DNA from: Vulcanimicrobium winogradskyi
Lineage (GTDB): Bacteria > Vulcanimicrobiota > Vulcanimicrobiia > Vulcanimicrobiales > Vulcanimicrobiaceae
Reading direction: 5' to 3'
DNA: 64,000 nucleotides
NCBI GenBank assembly: GCA_003134965.1
Contig: PLDA01000002.1
Location: 186,001 to 250,000, forward strand
The first letter of the stretch is position 1, and each line of letters opens with the position of its first letter. The position numbers were made by a program, and so were the translations under genes. Below are positions 8,919-17,835 of this stretch, piece after piece. The notes below the pieces were generated by a model. It searched no databases and was not told the origin of the DNA. It was given only the letters and a program-made list of their open reading frames with translations.

Positions 8919-10196
8919 ATGAGAGGCGACGTTTCGCCGGCGTTCCGGCGCGTGCTGGCGCACGAACTGCCTCGCTGGCGGGCCGACGGCGTGATCGACG
9001 AGGCGGCGTCGCAGGCCCTGGTTCGCCGATACGAGCTCGACCGGATCGCCGAGGCGCAGCGCGGTTGGGCCACGTGGGCGTTCGCGATTCTCGGCGCGGT
9101 CGCGATCGGCGCCGGAATCCTCAGCTTCGTCGCCGCGAACTGGGCCGCGATCGACTCCGCCGCGCGCTTTGGGATCGTCTTCGCGGCGACGATCGTCGCC
9201 TACGGCGCCGCGTTCGCGCTACGCGCCCGCGGTCGGCATGCGCTCGCCGAAGCTGCATTCGTCGCCGCGGCGCTCGGTTTCGGCGGCTCGATCGCCCTCG
9301 GCGCGCAGCAGTTCAATTTCTCGCTGAGCGCGTGGCTCGTCTACGCGATCTGGGCCGCGGGGCTCGTTCCGCTCGCGCTGGTGCTGCGCAGCCTTCCGGT
9401 CGCGACCGTCGCGCTGGCCGCCGGGGCGATCTCGCTGCCGATGCACCAGTACGAGAACGCACGCGCGGGCACGCTGCTCCTCACGCATCTCGCCGTCTTC
9501 GCGGTCCTCGCAATGCTGCTGAGCCGGCGGCTCGGTGTCCTGTGGTTCCGAGAGCTCGCGGTCGCCGTGATCGCGTCAGGGGTGATCGTCGCGATCGGGG
9601 GGGGGTGGCCATCGATCCTCTCGACCACGGGCGCGATCGGCCTCGTGGCGGCGCTGGTGATCGCGGCCGGCCTGGCCCGCTCGCAGGCGCTTCGCGTGAT
9701 CGGCATCGGCGCTGCGCTCCTGCTCGCCGCGCCGTCGACGTTCTGGTTTATGTATTCGGGGGGGGCAACGTTCCGCGCCGACGGCGGGCCGCTCGAAGCG
9801 GTCGCGACGGCGCTGCTCGCCGCGGCGGCTGGCGCGGTCTTCTTCGTCCACGGCCGGTCTGTCGTCCGGTTTCTGCCTGCCGGCATCGCGTTAGCACTGG
9901 CGATTCTGCTGCCGCACTTCGGATTGCCACCGCTTTCCGGCGTCGTGATCGCGAACGCGCTGATCTTGGTGCCGGCCGTCATGCTGATCATGCGCGGCGG
10001 CGCGCTTCGCGACCGCACCCCATTTCTGTGCGGTACCGCCGTCTGCGCGCTCGACGGCTTCTTGCAGTTCGCGGAGTACGACCACAACCTGGGGGCCAAA
10101 GCCGTGGCGTTCATCGTGGTCGGGATCGCGTTCGTCGGCGCGGCGCTGGTGTTCGAGCGCCGGCAGCCCACTGCGGAGCCGGCGCATGCGGCGTGA
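8919..10196 (+). CDS. DUF2157 multi-pass membrane protein
   Basis: A 425-residue integral membrane protein. A soluble N-terminus of about 45 residues (ELPRWRADGVIDEAASQAL) is characteristic of DUF2157, followed by about a dozen hydrophobic helices beginning WATWAFAILGAVAIGAGILS. DUF2157 genes are usually paired with a GDYXXLXY protein, and here the next gene is one, overlapping by 11 bp. The function of the pair is unknown; an envelope role is assumed. The ATG at 8919 is used. Confidence 0.8.
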   Translation: MRGDVSPAFRRVLAHELPRWRADGVIDEAASQALVRRYELDRIAEAQRGWATWAFAILGAVAIGAGILSFVAANWAAIDSAARFGIVFAATIVAYGAAFALRARGRHALAEAAFVAAALGFGGSIALGAQQFNFSLSAWLVYAIWAAGLVPLALVLRSLPVATVALAAGAISLPMHQYENARAGTLLLTHLAVFAVLAMLLSRRLGVLWFRELAVAVIASGVIVAIGGGWPSILSTTGAIGLVAALVIAAGLARSQALRVIGIGAALLLAAPSTFWFMYSGGATFRADGGPLEAVATALLAAAAGAVFFVHGRSVVRFLPAGIALALAILLPHFGLPPLSGVVIANALILVPAVMLIMRGGALRDRTPFLCGTAVCALDGFLQFAEYDHNLGAKAVAFIVVGIAFVGAALVFERRQPTAEPAHAA

Positions 10197-10794
10197 CATG
10201 CTCGCCCTCGCGGCCGCGCTTGCCGTCCAGGTCGTCCTCGTCGCGGCGATCCCACTTCACGAGACGTTGGTCCGGATGACCGGGCGAACCGTCGTGATCG
10301 CCGTCGAGCCGTTCGACCCGTACGACCCGGTTCGTGGCTACCACGCCGACTTCACATATCCGGGCTTCGACCGGACACTGCCCGGCTTTGACCACGAGGC
10401 AGCCGACGGATCGCCTGCATTGGTGGTACTCCAGCCGACTCGTGCCGAGGAAGGCGTGCGCCCGGTCCGCATCGTTCGCTCTCTTGCAGACAGTCGCGGG
10501 GCCGTCGTGCTGCGGGCTCGGTATGTGCTGTACGGCGAATGCCGCCGCGGCGCGGATGTTAGCGCCTGCCGCTTCCTTCACGTGACCCCGGATGTATGGT
10601 ACGCCGACGAGGGGACTTTCAACACGATGGGCGGGTTCTTGCGGCAGCACCTGGCGGTCGCCGAGCTGCGGGTCACGCCGGACGGGGATGCTTCGCTGCT
10701 CCGCCTGCGAGCGTCGGGGGCCGGAATGGTTCCTGTGGCTCCTCCGCTTTTCCAGCTGCGACCTTCACCTCCCGGAATGGGTCCTAAGAGATAG
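10186..10794 (+). CDS. GDYXXLXY-domain envelope protein
   Basis: A 202-residue protein with one N-terminal membrane segment or signal anchor (LALAAALAVQVVLVAAIP). The motif DPYDPVRGYHADFTY at about residues 44-58 corresponds to the GDYXXLXY signature, here with GYHADF in place of GDYXXL. The domain is expected to face the periplasm. It overlaps the DUF2157 gene, as in other genomes where both occur together. The function is unknown. Its stop codon lies inside a strong hairpin (10790-10815). Confidence 0.72.
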   Translation: MRRDMLALAAALAVQVVLVAAIPLHETLVRMTGRTVVIAVEPFDPYDPVRGYHADFTYPGFDRTLPGFDHEAADGSPALVVLQPTRAEEGVRPVRIVRSLADSRGAVVLRARYVLYGECRRGADVSACRFLHVTPDVWYADEGTFNTMGGFLRQHLAVAELRVTPDGDASLLRLRASGAGMVPVAPPLFQLRPSPPGMGPKR

Positions 10795-10815
10795 TGCAGA
10801 AAGCCCTGCACTATC
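10790..10815. terminator. Perfect 10-bp inverted repeat after the GDYXXLXY gene
   Basis: GATAGTGCAG and CTGCACTATC flank a 6-nt loop. There is no T tract on either side, so it is an imperfect candidate for a terminator; it could also be an operator for the sufB promoter that begins one base later. Confidence 0.45.
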
Positions 10816-10845
10816 TTGACCCGTCCGGGCAGTACCGCCTACGCT
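10816..10845 (+). promoter_or_regulatory. Promoter of sufB
   Basis: TTGACC, an 18-nt spacer and TACGCT, followed by only 9 nt before the ATG. The transcript would start at or within a few bases of the start codon, implying a leaderless or nearly leaderless mRNA. The rplU promoter has the same geometry. Confidence 0.5.
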
Positions 10846-10854
10846 GGGAGACCG

Positions 10855-12264
10855 ATGGCCGCCACGACCGATGCCCTGATCGAGGAATACCGACACGGTT
10901 TCCACGATTCCGAAGAAAACTACGCGTTCAAGTCCGACAAGGGCTTGAACCGCGAGATCGTCGAGCGCATCTCGTCGATGAAGAACGAGCCCGCTTGGAT
11001 GCTCGATTTCCGGCTGCGCGCCTACGACGTCTTCCGTGCCAAACCGATGCCGACGTGGGGCGACACCGAGCTCCTCAACGAGATCGACTTCGACAACATC
11101 CGCTACTTCGTCAAAGCGGGCGAGCGCACCGAACAGAACTGGGACGACGTCCCGGACGACATCAAGCGCACCTTCGACCGGCTCGGGATCCCCGAAGCGG
11201 AGCGTAAGTTCCTCAGCGGCGTCTCGGCGCAATACGAGTCCGAGGTGGTCTACCACTCCGTCATCGAGGAGCTCGAAAGAGACGGCGTGATCTTCTGCGA
11301 CATGGACACGGCGCTGCGCGAGCATCCCGAGATCGTCCGGAAGTACCTCTCGACCGTCATCCCGATCCAAGACAACAAATTCGCCGCACTGAACTCCGCG
11401 GTGTGGTCGGGCGGCTCGTTCGTCTACGTGCCCAAGGGCGTCGAAGTGAAGATGCCGCTCCAGGCCTACTTTCGGATCAACACCGAGAACATGGGCCAGT
11501 TCGAGCGCACGCTGATCATCGCCGACGAAGGCTCGAAGGTGCACTACATCGAGGGCTGCACGGCACCGCAGTTCTCCACCGCCTCGCTGCACTCGGCGGT
11601 CGTCGAGCTGATCGCGATGGACGGCGCGTCGATCCGCTACACGACGATTCAGAACTGGTACCGCAACATCTTCAACCTCGTCACCAAGCGCGCCGTCGCG
11701 TACAAGAACGCGACGGTCGAGTGGGTCGACGGCAACATCGGCAGCCGGCTGACGATGAAGTATCCCGCGATCTACCTGATGGGCGAGGGCGCGCGCGGCG
11801 AGATTCTCTCGGCGGCGTTCGCCGGCGAGGGCCAGCATCAGGACGCCGGCGCGAAGGTGATTCACGCGGCGCCGAACACGACCTCGGTCGTGACCAACAA
11901 GTCGGTCACCGCGCACGGCGGCAAGACGACCTATCGCGGCCTGGTCGAAATCCATGCGGGCGCGGTCGGCGCGAAAACGCGCGTCAAGTGCGACGCCCTG
12001 ATCATGGACGACAAGTCGTCCTCCGACACGAAGCCGACGATGAAGATCGACGAGCAGCGCTCGACGGTCGAGCACGAAGCGTCGGTCTCGAAGATCGGCG
12101 AGGAGCAGCTCTTCTACGCGATGAGCCGGGGCCTCAGCGAAGCGGACGCGACGGCGATGATCGTCAACGGGTTCTTCGACTTCTTCGTCAAGGAGCTCCC
12201 GATGGAGTACGCCGTCGAGCTCAACCGCCTGATCAAGCTCGAGATGGAAGGTTCCGTCGGTTAA
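10855..12264 (+). CDS. sufB: Fe-S cluster assembly scaffold SufB
   Basis: A 469-residue SufB, a component of the SufBCD scaffold that builds Fe-S clusters in the cytoplasm. Family landmarks include the N-terminal SEENYAFKSDKGLNREIVERIS, PVYxxVPKG-like SFVYVPKGVEVKMPLQAYFR, EGCTAPQFST with its conserved cysteine, GGKTTYRGLVEI, CDALIMDDKSSSDT and the C-terminal FDFFVKELPMEYAVELNRLI. The ATG at 10855 is preferred over one 39 nt earlier because it directly begins the conserved region and has GGGAG upstream. The usual partners sufC, sufD and sufS are absent on both sides. Confidence 0.94.
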   Translation: MAATTDALIEEYRHGFHDSEENYAFKSDKGLNREIVERISSMKNEPAWMLDFRLRAYDVFRAKPMPTWGDTELLNEIDFDNIRYFVKAGERTEQNWDDVPDDIKRTFDRLGIPEAERKFLSGVSAQYESEVVYHSVIEELERDGVIFCDMDTALREHPEIVRKYLSTVIPIQDNKFAALNSAVWSGGSFVYVPKGVEVKMPLQAYFRINTENMGQFERTLIIADEGSKVHYIEGCTAPQFSTASLHSAVVELIAMDGASIRYTTIQNWYRNIFNLVTKRAVAYKNATVEWVDGNIGSRLTMKYPAIYLMGEGARGEILSAAFAGEGQHQDAGAKVIHAAPNTTSVVTNKSVTAHGGKTTYRGLVEIHAGAVGAKTRVKCDALIMDDKSSSDTKPTMKIDEQRSTVEHEASVSKIGEEQLFYAMSRGLSEADATAMIVNGFFDFFVKELPMEYAVELNRLIKLEMEGSVG

Positions 12265-12289
12265 GAGGACGTCGACGGACGACCGGATC

Positions 12290-12835
12290 GTGCACGCTCG
12301 ACCGCTTCTGGCCTTCGTTAGCGTCATCGTCTTCGTAGCCTCCGCGCCCCAGCCGGCGCGCGCTGCGAAGATATGCGCGTGGTCGATCCCCGTCGACATG
12401 GTCGACAAGGTCTACTCCGGGACCGCCCGCGCGGGGACCGTCTTTCGCTTCCGCGTGACCGCCGGCGCGGCGCGCGAGGACGGCGTCAAGATCCCGGCGG
12501 GCTCGATGGGCTACGGCGTGATCCGCAGCGCAAGTTCCGCCGGCCGGCACAATCACGACGGGATGCTGGCGCTCGAACCGCGTTACATCGTGGTGCCCAA
12601 GCCGCACGACTCGGTGCGGGTCGACGTCACGATGAACCCGACGCTTCCGGTGCAGTGGACGCCCTCCGAGCCGCTGCTGAACAAGGCCGCTTCACATGTG
12701 CCGCTGCCCGTCCCGGGACTCATCATGACCGGCGTGAACCAAGTCCGCTGGGGGCGCAACATCACGCTCGGCCCGGGCTTCACCTTCACCGTGCTGCCGG
12801 TCGAAAATCTGGCCGCCGCGGCCCCGGTCTGCTGA
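12290..12835 (+). CDS. Exported protein of unknown function
   Basis: A 181-residue protein with a clear signal peptide (PLLAFVSVIVFVASAPQPARA) ending near residue 26. The mature part is beta-rich (VFRFRVTAGAAREDGVKIPAGSMGYGVIR, GMLALEPRYIVVP) and has one cysteine after the signal and one at the very C-terminus, which could form a disulfide. No family is recognised. It starts with GTG and the next gene begins one base after its stop, suggesting co-transcription. Confidence 0.65.
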   Translation: MHARPLLAFVSVIVFVASAPQPARAAKICAWSIPVDMVDKVYSGTARAGTVFRFRVTAGAAREDGVKIPAGSMGYGVIRSASSAGRHNHDGMLALEPRYIVVPKPHDSVRVDVTMNPTLPVQWTPSEPLLNKAASHVPLPVPGLIMTGVNQVRWGRNITLGPGFTFTVLPVENLAAAAPVC

Positions 12836-12836
12836 A

Positions 12837-13694
12837 GTGCGGCCGTCGCGCATCCTCGCGCGGCTCGGAATGACGCTGACGGTGCTGGCTGCCGTCGCCG
12901 GCACCGCGCTCGCCGCCGGCGCGCCGATCCCGATCGGCGAGGCGTTTGTGCTCTATCCGCGCCGCGTGCCGGTCGCGGCGTGGCGCGCGCGTCCCGAGCT
13001 GCGGCCGTTCGTCGTGCGCGCCCGCAACGGGACGCAGCTGCGCGGGTGGATCGTCCCCGGGAGCCGGCCGAACGCACCGTGGACGCTCACCTTTACCGGC
13101 AATGCCGGGACCGCGCAGTCGATGCTCGGCATCGGGATGTGGTTCGCGCGGCGGACCGGATCGACGACCGTGCTGTGGGACTACCGGGGCTTCGGTTTCT
13201 CCGACGGCAGACCGAGCATCGCGGCGACGCGCGACGATGCGCTGCGCGTTTACGATGCGATGCGCGCCCGCAGCGGTGGCAACCTCGTTCTCTACGGGAA
13301 CTCCTTCGGCACGACGATCGCGACGCGCGTCGCGACCGCGCGGCCGGTCCGCGCGCTGGTGCTCCACGCTGCGCCGTCGTCGGCGACGGAACTGTTCGGG
13401 GCGTTCCGCGACCGCTATCTCCCGCCGTTCATGCGCCGCCTGCGCCCGATCCCGACCCCGGCCGTCCGCGAGGACTTCGACCTCGTGCGCGAGATCCGGA
13501 CGGTGCGGGCACCGACGATCGTCCTGCACGGCACAGCCGACGCGACGATCCCGATCGCGGAGGGCCGCGCCGTCGAAGCCGCCTCCGGCGCTGCGGTGAA
13601 GCGGTTCGTCGCGCTGCCCGGCGTGCCGCACCCGGTGATCGACTACGGCACCCCGGGCGGTGACGCGCTGGTCGCGTTCCTCGCGGCTATTTGA
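12837..13694 (+). CDS. Alpha/beta-hydrolase, exported or membrane-anchored
   Basis: A 285-residue alpha/beta-hydrolase resembling the YqiA/BEM46-like group. A hydrophobic N-terminus (MTLTVLAAVAGTALAAGAP) is a probable signal peptide. The nucleophile elbow is GNSFG in LVLYGNSFGTTIA, the acid is probably Asp in VLHGTADATIPI and the histidine lies in GVPHPVID; WDYRGFGFSDG is typical of the fold. Substrate unknown. GTG start at 12837. Confidence 0.78.
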   Translation: MRPSRILARLGMTLTVLAAVAGTALAAGAPIPIGEAFVLYPRRVPVAAWRARPELRPFVVRARNGTQLRGWIVPGSRPNAPWTLTFTGNAGTAQSMLGIGMWFARRTGSTTVLWDYRGFGFSDGRPSIAATRDDALRVYDAMRARSGGNLVLYGNSFGTTIATRVATARPVRALVLHAAPSSATELFGAFRDRYLPPFMRRLRPIPTPAVREDFDLVREIRTVRAPTIVLHGTADATIPIAEGRAVEAASGAAVKRFVALPGVPHPVIDYGTPGGDALVAFLAAI

Positions 13695-13752
13695 CGCCGA
13701 GCAGGGAGAGAGGCGGAACGGGTCATGCCCCCGCCTTCGCGAACGAAGCGGT

Positions 13753-14061
13753 GTGTCCCATCCTGTTGCGAAGCGTGACGACATTCCGCCGGGCACGGCG
13801 AAAAAGGTCGTGGTCGACGGCGTCGAGGTACTGCTGTGCAACGTCGACGGCGCGCTGTACGCCGTCGAAGACGTCTGCACGCATGACGGCGGACCGCTCG
13901 ATCAAGGCGAGCTGCAAGACTGCCGGATCATGTGCCCGCGCCACGGCGCGACGTTCGACGTGACCACGGGGGCGGCGCTGACGCCTCCCGCCGTCGTCCC
14001 GCTCGCCACCTACCCGGTCCGCGTCGAAGGAGACGACGTCTTCGTCGACCCTTCGTCCTGA
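13753..14061 (+). CDS. Rieske [2Fe-2S] ferredoxin-like protein
   Basis: A 102-residue small Rieske protein. Cys42-x-His44 (VCTHDGGPL) and Cys61-x2-His64 (MCPRHGATFD) are the cluster ligands. Size and spacing match the ferredoxin component of ring-hydroxylating dioxygenases or the NirD-like group. It may pass electrons to an oxygenase, but none is nearby. The GTG at 13753 is chosen because it begins the family's usual N-terminal beta strand and the longer frame upstream overlaps the hydrolase gene. Confidence 0.85.
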   Translation: MSHPVAKRDDIPPGTAKKVVVDGVEVLLCNVDGALYAVEDVCTHDGGPLDQGELQDCRIMCPRHGATFDVTTGAALTPPAVVPLATYPVRVEGDDVFVDPSS

Positions 14062-14134
14062 CAGCCGGATGCTTCGGCTGCGCACCGTTTGTCGAACGAC
14101 ACCGGGGCCGAGCCGGAGTTACCATAGTCGCATC

Positions 14135-14977
14135 ATGGCGACGAGGCTCTTGATCTGCCCGCCCGGCCACTACGACGTCCGGTACTCGATCAACCCGTGG
14201 ATGACGCCGCACGTCGGCGATTCCGCGCCCGATGCGGCGCGCCAATGGGACCGTTTCGTCGAGCTGATCGGCTGCGTCGGCGACGTGGAGCTGGTGCAGG
14301 CCGAGCCGCAGGCACAGACGCCGGACATCGTCTTCACCGCCAACGCGGCCCTGATGGTCGGCAACCTCGCGATCGTCTCGAGCTTCCGGCACGCCGAGCG
14401 GCGCCGCGAGCAGCCGGTCTATCGCGCCGCGCTCGCCCGCGCCGGCTACGCGACGACGTTCCTGCGCCAGACCTATTTCGAAGGCGCGGGCGACGCGCTG
14501 TTCGATCGCGTGCGCCCGATCCTCTACGCGGGCTACGGCTGGCGGACCGAGCGCGGCGCGACGATGCAGCTCCAGGAGATCGTCGGCTGCCGCGTCCTCC
14601 CGTTGCTGCTCGCCGACGAGCGCTTCTACCACCTGGACACGGCGCTGTGCCCGCTTTCGAGCGGCCACGTGCTGGCGTACATGGACGCGTTCTCGCCGCA
14701 CGCGCAGACGATGCTGCGGCGGGCGGTCGAGCCCGGGTACCTGATCGAGGTCTCGGTCGACGACGCACTGCGCTTCGCGTGTAACGCGGTCGAGATCGAG
14801 GACGCGCTGGTGATGCACGATTGCTCGCGGCGTCTTCGCGAGCGCCTCAACGCGATCGGCTACCGCGTCTTCTGCACCGAGCTCGACGAGTTCATCAAGG
14901 CCGGCGGAAGTGCCAAGTCGCTGACGCTACGGCTCGACGACGGCCCGGCCGCCGGGATCGCTGCCGCGACCGCGTAG
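14135..14977 (+). CDS. Amidinotransferase/dimethylarginine dimethylaminohydrolase-fold protein, catalytic Cys apparently replaced
   Basis: A 280-residue protein of the guanidine-modifying superfamily. Landmarks are NPWMTPHVG, DIVFTANAALM, YFEGAGDALF, and FYHLDTALCPL with the general His166/Asp168. Near the C-terminus, where homologues carry the nucleophilic cysteine (KxxGGLTCxSL-like), this protein has KAGGSAKSLTLRL, so by eye Ser262 sits at the cysteine position. If so, normal hydrolase chemistry would be lost or changed. The ATG at 14135 is used; a candidate -10 (TACCAT) lies exactly 9 nt upstream of it. Confidence 0.75.
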   Translation: MATRLLICPPGHYDVRYSINPWMTPHVGDSAPDAARQWDRFVELIGCVGDVELVQAEPQAQTPDIVFTANAALMVGNLAIVSSFRHAERRREQPVYRAALARAGYATTFLRQTYFEGAGDALFDRVRPILYAGYGWRTERGATMQLQEIVGCRVLPLLLADERFYHLDTALCPLSSGHVLAYMDAFSPHAQTMLRRAVEPGYLIEVSVDDALRFACNAVEIEDALVMHDCSRRLRERLNAIGYRVFCTELDEFIKAGGSAKSLTLRLDDGPAAGIAAATA

Positions 14978-14994
14978 GCGACCAGCCGTCCCGT

Positions 14995-15582
14995 TCAGCG
15001 ACGGTCTGTCGTAGCCCGCGCTTCCGCCGCGGCCCAGGCATCCGGGTCGTCGACGTCGGTGACGTACGCGTCGTCGTGCTCGCCGAGCGAGGCGACCGAC
15101 AGCGCCGGGTCGCGCCGGGCGAGCAGCGGCGGATCGGCCGCGTGCAGGGCCGGGATGCGGCTGCGCGCCTTCGGCGACCAGACGACGGGATGGCCCGGCG
15201 TTCCGCCGACGACCGGCCACGCGAGGTCGGCGCCGTCAGGGACGCGGGCGACGAACGCACGCACGCGCTCGGCGTCAAGGAACGGCAGATCGCACGCGAG
15301 CACGGCGAGGTGCAGGTCCAGGGGAATCGCCGCGTGCGCGAGAGCGAGCGTCTCGCTCGGGCCTGCGGTCGGCTTCGTCACGACGACGCGGACGCCGCGA
15401 AGATCGGCGATGACGTCGGCGACGCGCGGCGTCGCGACGAACACCGGCTCGAGTTCGGCCAGCCCGCGCGCGACGCGTCGCGCGAGCGGCTCTCCGGCGA
15501 AGAGCGCCGTCAGCTTGTCGAACCCCATGCGCTGCGAACGACCGCCCGCCAGGACAACCGTCCGCACGCGTTCGATCTCCAA
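14995..15582 (-). CDS. MocA/MobA-like molybdenum cofactor nucleotidyltransferase
   Basis: A 195-residue NTP-transferase. The N-terminal signature VVLAGGRSQRMGFDKL binds the nucleotide, and ACDLPFLD is the metal-binding region. It attaches CMP or GMP to molybdopterin. Its position 3 bp after a molybdenum hydroxylase operon supports a MocA-type (cytidylyl) role, since xanthine-dehydrogenase-family enzymes normally use the cytosine dinucleotide cofactor. The choice between MocA and MobA is inference. Confidence 0.83.
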   Translation of the reverse strand: MEIERVRTVVLAGGRSQRMGFDKLTALFAGEPLARRVARGLAELEPVFVATPRVADVIADLRGVRVVVTKPTAGPSETLALAHAAIPLDLHLAVLACDLPFLDAERVRAFVARVPDGADLAWPVVGGTPGHPVVWSPKARSRIPALHAADPPLLARRDPALSVASLGEHDDAYVTDVDDPDAWAAAEARATTDRR

Positions 15583-15585
15583 AGG

Positions 15586-17835
15586 TTAGACCGCGGCCTG
15601 AGCGGCGAGCAACTTCTCCGGCACGATCGGCAGATCGCGCAGGCGCACCCCGGTCGCGTGGTAGACCGCGTTGGCGATCGCCGCTGCGACGCCGGTGATC
15701 CCGATCTCGCCGATCCCGCGGACGCCGAGCGGGTTGAACGCGAGGTCGGGCTCCTCGACGAACAGCACGTCGATCGCCGCAATGTCGGCGTTGACCGGAA
15801 CGTGGTAGTCGGCAAAGTTGTTCGTCACCACCGCGCCGGCGCGTGGATCGCGCACCGTCTCCTCCATCAGCGCCATCCCGATCCCCCACACGATCCCACC
15901 GATCATCTGCGAGCGGGCGGTCTTCGCGTTGAGGATCCGGCCGCAGTCGAAGACGCCGAGCGCACGCGAGACGCGTAGGCGCGCCAGTTCTTCGTCGTAG
16001 CGCACCTCGACGAATTGCGCGCCGAACGAATGGAACGAAAGCCGCTCGCCTTCGTCGCCGGGCGCCGCGCTGCCGAGCGCTTCGATCGCCCCGCTCCCGC
16101 CGAGGCGGACGATCTCGCCGTACGCGATCGCGCGCGACGGTTCGCGCTTCGAACGCAGCCCGCCGTCGCACGCTTCGATTTCATCCTCGCCCAGGCCATG
16201 GAGCGGCGAGCCGCCGGCGGATGTCGCGATCGCGATCGCCTCGCGGTACGCGCGCCGCGCGGCGTCCTGTACCGCGGGTCCGACGCTGGCGGAGCTCATC
16301 GAGCCGCCTGCGACCGGCGCGATCGGGAACGACGAGTCGCCGATGCGCACGCGAATCGCGCGCGGGTCGACGCCGAGCTCGTCGGCGGCGATCTGCGCCA
16401 GGATCGTGTACATCCCGGTGCCGAGGTCGTGCGTTGCGCTCGCGACGTCGACCGAACCGTCGGCGCCGAGCACCACGCGCGCTTGTGCCGGCGAACGCAG
16501 CGCGGGATAGGTCGCGGTGGCGACACCCCAGCCGACGAGCTCGCCGCCATCACGCATCGCGCGCGGGGCTTGCGGGCGCGTGCTCCAGCCGAACGCTTCC
16601 GCGCCGCGCTCGTAGCATGCCAGCAGATGCTTCGACGAGAACGGCAGGCCGCTGGACGGATCGACCGCCGCGTGGTTCCGCCGCAGCACGTCGAGCGGAT
16701 CGATGCCGCACGCGGAGGCGAGTTCGTCGAGCGCGCAGCCGAGCGCGAACGAACCCGGTGCCTCGCCCGGTGCGCGCATCGCGGTCGGCGTCGGCACGTC
16801 GAGCCGCGCGATGCTATGCGTCACCGCGATGTTCGGCACGTCGAACAGCATCGCGGTCACGCCGCCGGCGGTCTCGACGAACGTGCCGACCCGCGACGAC
16901 GTGCCCAGTACATCGTGCAGTATCGCCTGCAGCCGGCCGTCGCGCGTCGCTCCGAGACGGAGCCGCTGCCGGGTTTCGCTGCGGTAGCCGCACGAGGTGA
17001 ACATCTGCTCGCGCGTCAGCACCAGCTTCACCGGCCGGTTCGTCAGCTTCGCCGCCATCGCGGCGATCAGCGGATGCGGCCAGAAAAAGCCCTTGCAGCC
17101 GAACCCGCCGCCCAGATACGGCGCGATGACCCGCACCTTCTCCTCGTCCAGGCCGAAGCTCTTGGCGAGGACCGCGCGCGTCCCGCGCACCCACTGCGTC
17201 GAATCGTGCACGATCAGCTCGCCGTCGCGCCATTCCGCGACCGTCGCGGAGGGTTCGAGCGGGTTGTGGTTCTCGATCGGCGTGGTGTAGGTCTGGTCGA
17301 TGCGCACACCTGCCGCTTCGAACGCGCGCTCCGGATCGCCGCGCCGCGGCTGCGCGTCGCTACCGAACCACTGCTCCGGCTGCTCGACCGTGCGCGCGCC
17401 GCCCGGCGAGAGCTCGGGCGCGCGCGACTCGTACTCGACGCGCAGCAGCGCCGCCCCGGCCCGTGCAGCCTCGAACGTCTCCGCGATCACCGCCGCCACG
17501 TGCTGTCCGTCGTATTTGATCTCGTCGCTCTGCAGCGGCGCCAGCTCTTCGCTCGACGGCGCGGTGAAATCGAACGGGAGCGCCGGAATGCGCGTGGCAT
17601 TGTGGTAGGTGAGCACGTCCACGACACCCTCGACGGCGCGCGTCGCGCGCTCGTCGATCGCGATGATCCGCCCGCACGCGATCGTCGCCTGCACGATCGT
17701 CGCGTGGAGCGGCGCGGCGATCGGTGCGTCCGCGGCGTAGCGCGCCGCACCGGTGACCTTGGCGTGACCGTCGACGCGGTCGATCGGCAACCCGACGAAG
17801 CCGCGCGTCGCCGGGCGTTCCGCCGTCGCGCTCAT
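15586..17835 (-). CDS. Xanthine dehydrogenase-family molybdopterin-binding (large) subunit
   Basis: A 749-residue aldehyde oxidase/xanthine dehydrogenase large subunit, similar in length to YagR/PaoC-type proteins (about 730 residues). Landmarks are RVDGHAKVTGAARYAADAP at the start, APYLGGGFGCKGFFWPH at the cofactor loop, MRAPGEAPGSFALGCALDELA, and the C-terminal NPLGVRGIGEIGITGVAAAI whose Glu is the likely catalytic base. The ATG at 17835 is preferred over a start 15 nt upstream because GGAGGTG lies 5-7 nt before it and it overlaps the preceding stop (ATGA). Substrate is probably an aldehyde or N-heterocycle. Confidence 0.93.
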   Translation of the reverse strand: MSATAERPATRGFVGLPIDRVDGHAKVTGAARYAADAPIAAPLHATIVQATIACGRIIAIDERATRAVEGVVDVLTYHNATRIPALPFDFTAPSSEELAPLQSDEIKYDGQHVAAVIAETFEAARAGAALLRVEYESRAPELSPGGARTVEQPEQWFGSDAQPRRGDPERAFEAAGVRIDQTYTTPIENHNPLEPSATVAEWRDGELIVHDSTQWVRGTRAVLAKSFGLDEEKVRVIAPYLGGGFGCKGFFWPHPLIAAMAAKLTNRPVKLVLTREQMFTSCGYRSETRQRLRLGATRDGRLQAILHDVLGTSSRVGTFVETAGGVTAMLFDVPNIAVTHSIARLDVPTPTAMRAPGEAPGSFALGCALDELASACGIDPLDVLRRNHAAVDPSSGLPFSSKHLLACYERGAEAFGWSTRPQAPRAMRDGGELVGWGVATATYPALRSPAQARVVLGADGSVDVASATHDLGTGMYTILAQIAADELGVDPRAIRVRIGDSSFPIAPVAGGSMSSASVGPAVQDAARRAYREAIAIATSAGGSPLHGLGEDEIEACDGGLRSKREPSRAIAYGEIVRLGGSGAIEALGSAAPGDEGERLSFHSFGAQFVEVRYDEELARLRVSRALGVFDCGRILNAKTARSQMIGGIVWGIGMALMEETVRDPRAGAVVTNNFADYHVPVNADIAAIDVLFVEEPDLAFNPLGVRGIGEIGITGVAAAIANAVYHATGVRLRDLPIVPEKLLAAQAAV

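Noticed and set aside
10790..10815. Hairpin before sufB as a certain terminator
   Set aside because: It has no T tract on either strand, so it is kept only as a low-confidence hairpin.
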